DNA from: VGEM01 sp033764265
Lineage (GTDB): Bacteria > Pseudomonadota > Alphaproteobacteria > Rhodospirillales > Rhodospirillaceae
Direction: 5' to 3'
DNA: 7,428 nt
NCBI GenBank assembly: GCA_033764265.1
Contig: JANRJB010000393.1
Coordinates: 1 to 7,428 of the forward strand
Shown here: in pieces, positions 1 through 6,457 of the stretch
Numbering within the stretch: position 1 is the first letter of the stretch
Layout of the letters: each line of letters starts with the position of its first letter
Made by a program: the position numbers and the translations under genes
Notes under the pieces: model-generated
What the model was told of the DNA's origin: nothing
Database searches by the model: none
The model's input: the letters and a program-made list of their open reading frames with translations, nothing else

Positions 1-276
1 CCGCCTTACGCCCAAAAGGCGATCCGGGCGCGCGACCGCAACCGACCCGACGTGGTGGCCAAGCTGGCGCTGCCGGTCCTGGTCAGCCGCGGCACCGAGG
101 ATTGGATCATCTCCGGCGAGGAGACGGCGCGGCTGGTGCAGGCGCTGCCGAACGCCGTCCAGTCGGTCTATGATGCCACCGGCCACATGCCGTTCGTCCA
201 CCACCCCGAACGCTTTAACACTGAACTGGCGGCGTTCGCGCGGATGCATTGGAGCCAGGCCGGGAGGCCGCAATGA
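1..276 (+). CDS. Alpha/beta hydrolase, C-terminal part (gene cut by left window edge)
   Basis: The reading frame is open from the first base and ends at TGA 274-276, leaving 91 visible residues. They match the C-terminal third of an alpha/beta-hydrolase fold enzyme. A beta-strand (LPVLVSRG) leads into GTEDWII, whose Asp (visible residue 34) sits where the acid of the catalytic triad belongs. The later TGHMPFVHHPERF holds the expected catalytic His (visible residue 62), followed by the usual closing helix. The nucleophile and oxyanion region lie outside the window, so esterase, C-C hydrolase, haloperoxidase-like or other activity cannot be told apart. No signal peptide can be judged. The stop overlaps the start of the next gene (ATGA), implying co-transcription and translational coupling with the nitrilase-like protein. 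The two may act on one catabolic substrate; that is inference. Confidence 0.85.
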   Translation, partial: PPYAQKAIRARDRNRPDVVAKLALPVLVSRGTEDWIISGEETARLVQALPNAVQSVYDATGHMPFVHHPERFNTELAAFARMHWSQAGRPQ

Positions 277-2255
277 TCCTGCTGCAAACCCCGTGGTCGC
301 CGACCGACCTGACCCAGGCGCGTGCGGCCCTGAGCCATGCCCGCCGCGCGATGACCGACGGCGGACCCGTGCTCGCGTTGCTGCCGCATGCTGACGATGA
401 TGGCGCCGTCGTATTGGAGGAGTCCGCTGTTACCGCGGCCTTGGCCGCGTTGGCCACGGCGCATGACCTGTACCTCGGCGGCTCCACCCTGGTGACGTGC
501 GATGACGGTTTAACACGCACGGTCGGGTATCTGGTCGCGCCCGATGGTCGCGTGCTCTTGCGCACTCGCAAGATCCTGCCGGACGTCGTTGCCGGGTTCT
601 CCGACACCACCGCCGAAACCTTCGCACCGGCCCGGGTTGCGGTGGTCAAGACCCCGCTCGGCCAGGTCGGACTACTGTGTGGCGAGGACGTGTTGGCGCC
701 GCATCTTGTGCGCACGCTGATGGTGCGCGGCGCCGAGATCATCCTCAATCCGTCGCGGGAACTTGGCGACCACCTGCTCGGCATTCGCAACCTGGCGCGC
801 GTCGCCCGCGCCTACGAGAACCTGTGTTACGTCGCCGCGGCCTCGCCGCGGTCTACAACCGTGAACGGCGGCGCGGTCACACTGCCGGCGGCCACCGGCC
901 TCTATCCGTGGCAAGGACCGCCGCAGATGGCCGGCGCCGGGGATTCGTACGTCCGGGCGCCGGTCGACCTGGAGACCCTGCGTCAGCGCCGGTTGGGCCC
1001 GGCGCTCAACTTTCCCGCCATCGTGCGCATGAACCTCTACGCCGCCGGTTACGCGAACGACGCTGGCCCGGACCGCATCGCGCCCCGAACCCGTGCCGGC
1101 TGGATCGCCGAGGCCAAGGCCCGCGTCGCCGCGCAAGCCCGCCCGCCGCGCAAGGATGCCATCGATCTGTACGGCGTCATGGTCTGCCAGCATGTGGTGC
1201 ATCAGTCCAACACGGTCGAGGAGCTGAACCCGAAGCACCACAAGAACCTCGACGACGCGTTCGCGCTGATCCGCCAGTACATGGGTCGCGCCACCAACAT
1301 GAAACTCGCGGTGTTTCCGGAGTTCTTCACGACCGGTCCCGTCAGTCCGCTCGGCAACAAGCTCGGCCACATCGCCGACAAGATCGGCGTGACCTTTCCG
1401 GGGCCGGTGATGGACCGGGTGGCGAAGTTCGCCCAGGACACCAGGTGCTACATTGCCGGCGGCGTATTCGAGTACGACCCCGATTGGCCGCAGCGGTTCT
1501 TCAACACCGCGTTCATCTACGACGACCAGGGCAACCTGATCCACCGCTACCGCAAGATTCATTGCGGCGACGCCATGGGCTTTCTGCCCGACACCACGCC
1601 CGGCAGCGTCTACGACCAGTACGTCCAGAAATACGGCTACGAGCACTTGTTCCCGGTGGCCGACACGCCGATCGGCCGGTTGGCCACCGTGATTTGCTTC
1701 GATAACAACTTCCCAGAGACTCATCGCGCCATGGCCCGGCGTGGCGCCGAGGTCATCATCCATCCGACGTCCGAGCCCCACGGCGCCCACCGCCAGGGTT
1801 GGGACGCCGCGCGGCGCCTGCGGGCGTTCGAAAACACCGCCTACGTGGTGACCGCCGGCCACGGCGGCGAATATTTCCTGCCCGGCGCGGTGGTGCCCAG
1901 TGCGCGCGCCCGCGGCTATTCGAAGATCGTCAACTTCGACGGGTCGATCCAGGCCGAAGCCGACACGGACGGCCAGGTGCCGCTGGCCGGTGTCATCGAC
2001 TTGCGCGCCTTGCGTCGGGCCCGCGCCGACGTTCAAGCCAATCTGATGATCTGGGATGAACCGGCGGTTTACGCCGCCGAATACGCGGCTTCGACGCGCG
2101 GTCTGCCCAACAACCTGTGGCCCGATGACCCGCTCGGCAATCCTTACGCCGGCAGCGCGCAGATCAAGAAGGTGATCGCCGCATACCTGAAAGAGGGCAT
2201 CTTTGCCTCACCCGACTCCGCCGACGCTGCTTACCCTGCCAAGGCGGCGGAGTAG
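273..2255 (+). CDS. Tandem two-domain nitrilase-superfamily carbon-nitrogen hydrolase
   Basis: The 660-residue product is about twice the length of a single nitrilase-fold enzyme. I chose ATG 273 because it overlaps the upstream stop and has GGGAGG at 262-267; a TTG 24 bases earlier is in frame but less likely. The N-terminal domain (about 1-230) keeps Lys100 (RTRKIL) and Cys136 (GLLCGED, then RGAEIILNPS). Where the family has P-E it reads LLPHADD, so the general-base Glu is replaced by His39. The C-terminal domain (about 300-590) is complete: Glu350 (AVFPEFF), Lys428 (RYRKIH) and Cys475 (VICFDNNFPE). It should therefore hydrolyse an amide, carbamoyl or nitrile C-N bond through a cysteine thioester. 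A tail of about 75 residues follows. No signal peptide or membrane segment is evident, so it is probably cytoplasmic. The substrate is unknown, and amidase is as likely as true nitrilase. The upstream hydrolase is its only visible partner. Confidence 0.85.
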   Translation: MILLQTPWSPTDLTQARAALSHARRAMTDGGPVLALLPHADDDGAVVLEESAVTAALAALATAHDLYLGGSTLVTCDDGLTRTVGYLVAPDGRVLLRTRKILPDVVAGFSDTTAETFAPARVAVVKTPLGQVGLLCGEDVLAPHLVRTLMVRGAEIILNPSRELGDHLLGIRNLARVARAYENLCYVAAASPRSTTVNGGAVTLPAATGLYPWQGPPQMAGAGDSYVRAPVDLETLRQRRLGPALNFPAIVRMNLYAAGYANDAGPDRIAPRTRAGWIAEAKARVAAQARPPRKDAIDLYGVMVCQHVVHQSNTVEELNPKHHKNLDDAFALIRQYMGRATNMKLAVFPEFFTTGPVSPLGNKLGHIADKIGVTFPGPVMDRVAKFAQDTRCYIAGGVFEYDPDWPQRFFNTAFIYDDQGNLIHRYRKIHCGDAMGFLPDTTPGSVYDQYVQKYGYEHLFPVADTPIGRLATVICFDNNFPETHRAMARRGAEVIIHPTSEPHGAHRQGWDAARRLRAFENTAYVVTAGHGGEYFLPGAVVPSARARGYSKIVNFDGSIQAEADTDGQVPLAGVIDLRALRRARADVQANLMIWDEPAVYAAEYAASTRGLPNNLWPDDPLGNPYAGSAQIKKVIAAYLKEGIFASPDSADAAYPAKAAE

Positions 2256-2280
2256 GCCGGGGCCCGTTTCAGCCGTTGCG

Positions 2281-2311
2281 GTAGATTATTCTACGCTAGC
2301 GAGAAGCGTAG
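2281..2311. repeat. Interleaved inverted repeats with CTAC/GTAG core (possible operator)
   Basis: Two perfect inverted repeats share one arm. GTAGA (2281-2285) pairs with TCTAC (2290-2294) across TTAT, and CTACGCT (2291-2297) pairs with AGCGTAG (2305-2311) across seven bases. Both cannot form at once in RNA because CTAC 2291-2294 is common to both. In DNA they would offer evenly spaced half-sites for a dimeric repressor or activator. The place, upstream of the sulfur operon and in AT-rich DNA, suits a regulator binding site. I cannot name the regulator: the motif does not obviously match a sulfur-regulator consensus I know. Confidence 0.45.
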
Positions 2312-2330
2312 GAAATTCATCCACGCGACG

Positions 2331-2344
2331 GCGGAAAAGTCCGC
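2331..2344 (+). other. Small hairpin GCGGA-AAAG-TCCGC
   Basis: GCGGA (2331-2335) and TCCGC (2340-2344) form a perfect 5-bp stem closed by an AAAG tetraloop, extendable by one G-T wobble pair. No T-run follows, so it is not a classical intrinsic terminator. It may be a leader RNA structure or chance, since short GC stems are frequent at this base composition. Confidence 0.25.
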
Positions 2345-2392
2345 TTCCAAGAAATAGTCTTTCTCCCACCCTAACCGCGGGGTTTACCACGC

Positions 2393-2420
2393 GTCCTGAC
2401 ACACGCCACGTCATCAGGAC
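2393..2420 (+). promoter_or_regulatory. Inverted repeat sequestering the SUMT ribosome binding site
   Basis: GTCCTGA (2393-2399) is the exact reverse complement of TCAGGAC (2414-2420), with a 14-base loop. The right arm contains AGGA (2416-2419), which lies seven bases before ATG 2427 and is the obvious Shine-Dalgarno sequence of the first gene of the operon. If the stem forms in mRNA, the ribosome binding site is masked. That could serve translational control by a ligand, protein, small RNA or temperature. Alternatively the repeat could be a DNA operator. The pairing is seen directly; the regulatory role is inference. Confidence 0.45.
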
Positions 2421-2426
2421 TGCGAC

Positions 2427-3254
2427 ATGCCGCCCGCCAGCGTCATCGACTTCTCCGCCGCCGTACGTGCGCCCCGGTCAGCCGGGCGCGTGGTGCTGGC
2501 CGGCGCCGGTGCGGGCGAGGCGGGCCTTCTCACGCTCGCGGCCCGCGACGCGCTGAAGGCCGCCGACGTCGTGCTGTACGACGACCTGGTCGATCCGTCC
2601 GTCCTGGCGTTGATCCCCGCTCACGTCGAGCGCTTGGCGGTCGGCAAACGCGCCGGGCAGCCGTCGACGCCCCAAGGCGAGATCGTTGCCGCGTTGATCG
2701 GCCATGCCCGCGCCGGGCGTTCAGTGGTTCGGCTCAAGGGCGGCGATCCGTTCATCTTCGGTCGCGGCGGCGAGGAAACCGAGGCCCTGGCGGCTGCCGG
2801 CATCGCGGTCGAGATCATTCCCGGCATCACCGCGGCCCTGACCGCGGCGGCCTCCGCCGGCATTCCACTCACTCATCGCGGCGTCAGCACGGCGGTCAGT
2901 CTGGTCACGGCGGTGACCCGCGATGGCGAATTGCCCGATCTGCGGGGACTTGCCGGGCCCAATCGCACGCTAGTCGTTTACATGGGCCGCGACGCTGCGG
3001 ATCGCGTCGCCGCGGCGTTGATTGCCGATCGCGTGCCCGCCGAAACATCGGTTGCAGCCATCGAGAACGCCGGGCGCTCTTCACAGCGCGTGGCGGTGGC
3101 GACGCTGGAAACCCTGGCGACAACGCTCGCCGTGTTGGCGCCGACCGGACCAACCCTGCTGATCGTCGGCGCGGTTGTCGACCACCGCATCGCTACGTCG
3201 CCACCGGCCGGAACAGAGCCGCTGCCCGCCGACCTCTATTTCGCCCACGGTTGA
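2427..3254 (+). CDS. cobA: Uroporphyrinogen-III C-methyltransferase (SUMT), standalone
   Basis: SUMT transfers two methyl groups from S-adenosylmethionine to uroporphyrinogen III, giving precorrin-2, the branch point to siroheme and cobalamin. The 275-residue protein shows the family motifs in order: VVLAGAGAGEAGLLTL (22-37, the glycine-rich N-terminal loop, normally GAGPGD), YDDLV (51-55), the signature LKGGDPFIFGRGGEE (103-117), PGITAA (132-137), GIPLTHRG (145-152) and YMG (185-187). About 20 extra residues precede the core. It lacks the N-terminal precorrin-2 dehydrogenase/ferrochelatase domain of full-length CysG (about 460 residues), so those siroheme steps must be encoded elsewhere. The start is ATG 2427, with AGGA at 2416-2419; an in-frame TGA at 2397 bars a much longer form. 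It heads the operon and presumably supplies siroheme to the reductase at 3582. In this context it could equally be named cysG. Confidence 0.93.
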   Translation: MPPASVIDFSAAVRAPRSAGRVVLAGAGAGEAGLLTLAARDALKAADVVLYDDLVDPSVLALIPAHVERLAVGKRAGQPSTPQGEIVAALIGHARAGRSVVRLKGGDPFIFGRGGEETEALAAAGIAVEIIPGITAALTAAASAGIPLTHRGVSTAVSLVTAVTRDGELPDLRGLAGPNRTLVVYMGRDAADRVAAALIADRVPAETSVAAIENAGRSSQRVAVATLETLATTLAVLAPTGPTLLIVGAVVDHRIATSPPAGTEPLPADLYFAHG

Positions 3255-3270
3255 AACGCGAGGCCATCAC

Positions 3271-3567
3271 ATGAGCAAGATCGTCACTGCCAATCTGCTA
3301 CTGACCGGCGAGGTCGTGTATCTGACGCCCGCGCGCCGGTGGAGCCCGCATTTCGAAAACGCCGTGCGTTTTTCCTCGCGCGAGGACGAAGAGCAGCTTC
3401 TGGCCATCGCGGCCGAAGCGGTGCGCAAGAATGCGGTCGTCGACGTGACAACCATCAGCCTGGCTGAAACCGGCGCCTCGCCGGTGCGACTGCGCGAGCG
3501 GATCCGGGCGCTCGGCCCCACCGTTCATCCGCAGTTCGCGCGCCGTGGCGTTCCGGCAGCGGCTTAG
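3271..3567 (+). CDS. DUF2849 family protein, sulfite-reductase-associated
   Basis: This 98-residue protein belongs to DUF2849, a small family found mainly in alphaproteobacterial cys operons between the siroheme methyltransferase and the sulfite reductase, exactly its position here. Visible marks are KIVTANLLLTGEVVYLTP (3-20), the RWSP motif (23-26) and a C-terminal PVRLRERIRALGPTV (71-85). There are no cysteines, no transmembrane segment and no signal peptide, so it is soluble and binds no Fe-S cluster of its own. ATG 3271 is preferred over an upstream in-frame start because GAGG (3260-3263) lies seven bases before it and the homologous region begins there. It sits 16 bases after the SUMT gene and 14 before cysI. 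The biochemical function is unknown; a small accessory or assembly partner of the reductase is a guess. Confidence 0.85.
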   Translation: MSKIVTANLLLTGEVVYLTPARRWSPHFENAVRFSSREDEEQLLAIAAEAVRKNAVVDVTTISLAETGASPVRLRERIRALGPTVHPQFARRGVPAAA

Positions 3568-3581
3568 GCGGGCCGAATGCG

Positions 3582-5237
3582 ATGTACGTCTACGACTCTT
3601 TTGACCAGGCGCTGGTCGATCAGCGCGTGGACGAGTTCCGCGATCAGGTCGCGCGGCGGCTGGCAGGCGAGCTGACCGAGGATCAGTTTCGACCCCTGCG
3701 GCTGATGAACGGCCTGTACTTGCAACTGCACGCCTACATGCTGCGGGTGGCGATCCCCTACGGTACGTTGTCGGCCGACCAGATGCGCGCGCTCGCCGAC
3801 ATCGCCGACACCTACGATCGCGGCTACGGCCACTTCACCACCCGGCAGAACATCCAGTTCAACTGGATCAAGCTGAACCAAGCCCCCGATGTGCTGGCTG
3901 ATCTGGCCGCAGCACAGCTTCACGCCATTCAGACCAGCGGCAATGTCGTGCGCAACGTCACCGCCGACCACTTCGCCGGTGTGACCGCCGACGAGGTCGA
4001 CGATCCGCGCGTGACCGCCGAGATTCTGCGCCAGTGGTCGACACTGCATCCGGAATTTTCGTTCCTGCCGCGCAAGTTCAAGATCGCGGTCATCGCCTCG
4101 GCCGCCGACCGCGCCGCCATGCGGTTTCACGACATCGGGCTGCGCGTGGTCAGGCTGTCCGACGGCGGCCTGGGTTACGACGTGTATGTCGGCGGCGGCA
4201 TGGGCCGCACCCCGTTTGTGGCGCCGCTGTTGAAGACAGGCCTGCCCGCGCCGGAACTGCTGTCGTATCTCGAGGCGATCATGCGGGTCTACAACCGCTA
4301 TGGCCGCCGCGACAACATTTACAAGGCGCGCATCAAGATCCTGGTCAACGACCTCGGCGTCGAAAAATTCGCATCCGAGGTCGAGACCGAATGGGCCGAT
4401 TTGCGGACCCAGGGCGTCAACCTGCCGGCAGCGGAAGAAACCCGCATCCGCCGTTTCTTCGCGCTGCCGGGGTACGACGGCGACCCCGCCGGAGCCGCGG
4501 CACTGGCGGCCGCGCGCGCTGCCGACCCTGTGTTGGACGCCTGGGCGCGCACCAATCTGCATCCGCACAAAGTGGCGGGTTTCGCCATTGTCACCGTGTC
4601 GCTCAAGCCCTTTGGCGGCATTCCCGGCGACGCGACCTCGGCGCAGATGCGCGCGGTCGCCGACATCGCCGACCGCTTCAGTCTGGGTGAGATTCGCGTC
4701 ACCCACGAACAGAACCTGGTGTTGCCCCACGTTCGCGCCGCCGAAGTGCCGCAAGTCTTCACTTCCTTGGTCAAAGCCGGGCTCGGCACGCCCAATGCCG
4801 GGCTGATCAGCGATATCATCGCCTGCCCGGGGCTCGACTACTGTGCGCTGGCCAATGCCCGCTCGATCCCCGTGGCGCAGCGCATATCCGAGCGCTTCGC
4901 GGACCTCGCCACGCAGCACGACATCGGCCCTCTCAAGATCAAGATTTCGGGCTGCATCAATTCGTGCGGCCATCATCACGCCGGGCACATCGGCATCCTG
5001 GGCGTGGAGAAGAATGGCGCCGAGCTGTACCAGATCATGCTGGGCGGCTCCGGCGCCGAGGACGCCGCCATCGGCGGCCTGCTCGGTCCGGGCTTTACGC
5101 CCGAAACCGTGGTCGACGCTGTGGCCACCGTGGTCGCCACTTATGTCGAGCAGCGCCGGCCAGGTGAGACGTTCCTGGCCGCGGTGCGCCGCCTGGGCCC
5201 AGCCCCCTTCAAGGAACGGCTCTATGGCCCTCGTTGA
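3582..5237 (+). CDS. cysI: Sulfite reductase hemoprotein (siroheme/4Fe-4S, CysI/SiR type)
   Basis: This enzyme reduces sulfite to sulfide by six electrons in assimilatory sulfate reduction. The 551-residue product has the family's pseudo-twofold build: two ferredoxin-like half-domains, each with a related stretch (MRALADIADTY...FTTRQNIQF at 68-93, MRAVADIADRF...VTHEQNLVL at 356-381). The siroheme-linked 4Fe-4S cysteines are all present: C415 and C421 (CPGLDYC), then C458 and C462 (CINSC). Likely sulfite-binding residues are R55, R124, K165 and K167, matching E. coli R83, R153, K215 and K217. No flavoprotein subunit gene (cysJ) is visible, so ferredoxin or another donor is likely. Nitrite reductase is a sister function, but the APS reductase and DUF genes around it favour sulfite. 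ATG 3582 lacks a clear Shine-Dalgarno, which suggests coupling to the gene 14 bases upstream. Its end overlaps the DUF934 gene by 14 bases. Confidence 0.93.
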   Translation: MYVYDSFDQALVDQRVDEFRDQVARRLAGELTEDQFRPLRLMNGLYLQLHAYMLRVAIPYGTLSADQMRALADIADTYDRGYGHFTTRQNIQFNWIKLNQAPDVLADLAAAQLHAIQTSGNVVRNVTADHFAGVTADEVDDPRVTAEILRQWSTLHPEFSFLPRKFKIAVIASAADRAAMRFHDIGLRVVRLSDGGLGYDVYVGGGMGRTPFVAPLLKTGLPAPELLSYLEAIMRVYNRYGRRDNIYKARIKILVNDLGVEKFASEVETEWADLRTQGVNLPAAEETRIRRFFALPGYDGDPAGAAALAAARAADPVLDAWARTNLHPHKVAGFAIVTVSLKPFGGIPGDATSAQMRAVADIADRFSLGEIRVTHEQNLVLPHVRAAEVPQVFTSLVKAGLGTPNAGLISDIIACPGLDYCALANARSIPVAQRISERFADLATQHDIGPLKIKISGCINSCGHHHAGHIGILGVEKNGAELYQIMLGGSGAEDAAIGGLLGPGFTPETVVDAVATVVATYVEQRRPGETFLAAVRRLGPAPFKERLYGPR

Positions 5238-5723
5238 CCGCACTGGTCCGATCCTCGACCGCTGGGTCGCGGTGACCGACGCCGAGCCGATCACGCCGCG
5301 AACATCGGTGATTGTCACGCCAAAGCGTTTGAACGCCGAAGGCGAGGCGCTGTTCCGCACCGGCGCGCAGATCGGCGTGTTCCTGCCGTCCGACGCCAAG
5401 ATCGAGGACCTTGCCCAAGTCGCGGCGCGTCTCGGCCTGATCGGCCTGCGCTTTGCCGCCATGAAAGACGGCCGACCTTTCACGCTTGGGCGCATCCTGC
5501 GCACGCGGATGGCGTTCAAGGGTGAACTGCGTGCCGTCGGCGAGATCATCCCCGATCAGGTGCCGTTCCTGGTGCGGTGCGGATTCACGACCTTCGAGGT
5601 GCCCGAAGCCTTCAGCATGCCGGCCATGCGGCGTGCCTTGTCGTACTACGCTCACCACTACCAGCGCCCGGCCGCGAACGATCGACCCGTTTTCGAGTTG
5701 CGGCGCGCAGGCGGGCCGCACCC

Positions 5724-5727
<4 letters not shown>
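5224..5727 (+). CDS. DUF934 family protein, putative sulfite-reduction accessory protein
   Basis: This 167-residue protein matches DUF934 (COG3749), a proteobacterial family almost always beside sulfite reductase and described only as probably involved in sulfite reduction. The most conserved block is C-terminal: FTLGRILRTRMAFKGELRA (86-104) followed by GEIIPDQVPFLVRCGFTTFE (106-125), with one cysteine, C119, in the RCGF motif. There is no Cys cluster, membrane segment or signal peptide, so it should be cytoplasmic. ATG 5224 has AAGGA at 5211-5215 and overlaps the end of cysI by 14 bases in another frame. Its stop overlaps the cysH start (ATGA, 5724-5727). It is thus translationally tied between the two catalytic enzymes. 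A role in electron delivery or in passing sulfite between them is possible, but not shown by the sequence. Confidence 0.87.
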
Positions 5728-6434
<707 letters not shown>

Positions 6435-6457
6435 AGCCCAAACACAGAACGCGCGTC

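Larger units (their letters stand above)
2256..2426 (+). promoter_or_regulatory. Intergenic leader, likely promoter/control region of the siroheme-sulfite reduction operon
   Basis: This is the only non-coding stretch longer than about 25 bases in the window. Its middle (about 2281-2370) is clearly AT-richer than the flanking genes, as expected of a promoter. I could not place a convincing sigma-70 -35/-10 pair. It holds interleaved CTAC/GTAG inverted repeats (2281-2311), a small hairpin (2331-2344) and an inverted repeat covering the ribosome binding site (2393-2420). The only ATG is the start of the downstream gene, so no ATG-started leader peptide is present. No known riboswitch consensus was recognised by eye. 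No strong intrinsic terminator for the nitrilase gene is visible either. The call rests on position, base composition and the repeats. Confidence 0.55.

Noticed and set aside
249..272. TTG start eight codons upstream for the nitrilase-like protein
   Set aside because: It would lie inside the hydrolase gene. ATG 273 has a good GGGAGG site and the common ATGA overlap.
672..2036. 454-codon open frame on the minus strand opposite the nitrilase gene
   Set aside because: It is a shadow of the double nitrilase gene with no family motifs, again explained by codon bias.
2256..2275. GGCCGGGGCCC just after the nitrilase stop as an intrinsic terminator
   Set aside because: The palindrome has no usable loop, only a short C-G run and a three-T stretch. 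It does not make a convincing stem and U-tract.
2276..2292. TTGCGG and TATTCT as a sigma-70 -35/-10 pair
   Set aside because: The spacing is about five bases, far from 16-18, and no other pair with acceptable spacing stood out.
2256..2426. Cysteine-type leader peptide or known SAM/cobalamin riboswitch in the leader
   Set aside because: The stretch has no ATG before the SUMT start, and the TTG at 2276 runs only two codons to a stop. I saw no SAM-II or cobalamin box-like sequence, though a covariance-model search would be more sensitive.
3796..4680. Repeated GCCGACATCGCCGAC within cysI as a DNA repeat element
   Set aside because: The two copies encode equivalent positions (ADIAD) in the two pseudo-symmetric halves of the sulfite reductase fold. 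Protein duplication plus codon bias explains them.
3564..5549. 661-codon open frame on the minus strand opposite cysI
   Set aside because: It lies antisense to a well-supported sulfite reductase with all its motifs. Its translation is low-complexity and rich in Arg, Gly, Ala and Val, with no recognisable domain. Long antisense frames are expected where codon third positions are strongly G/C.
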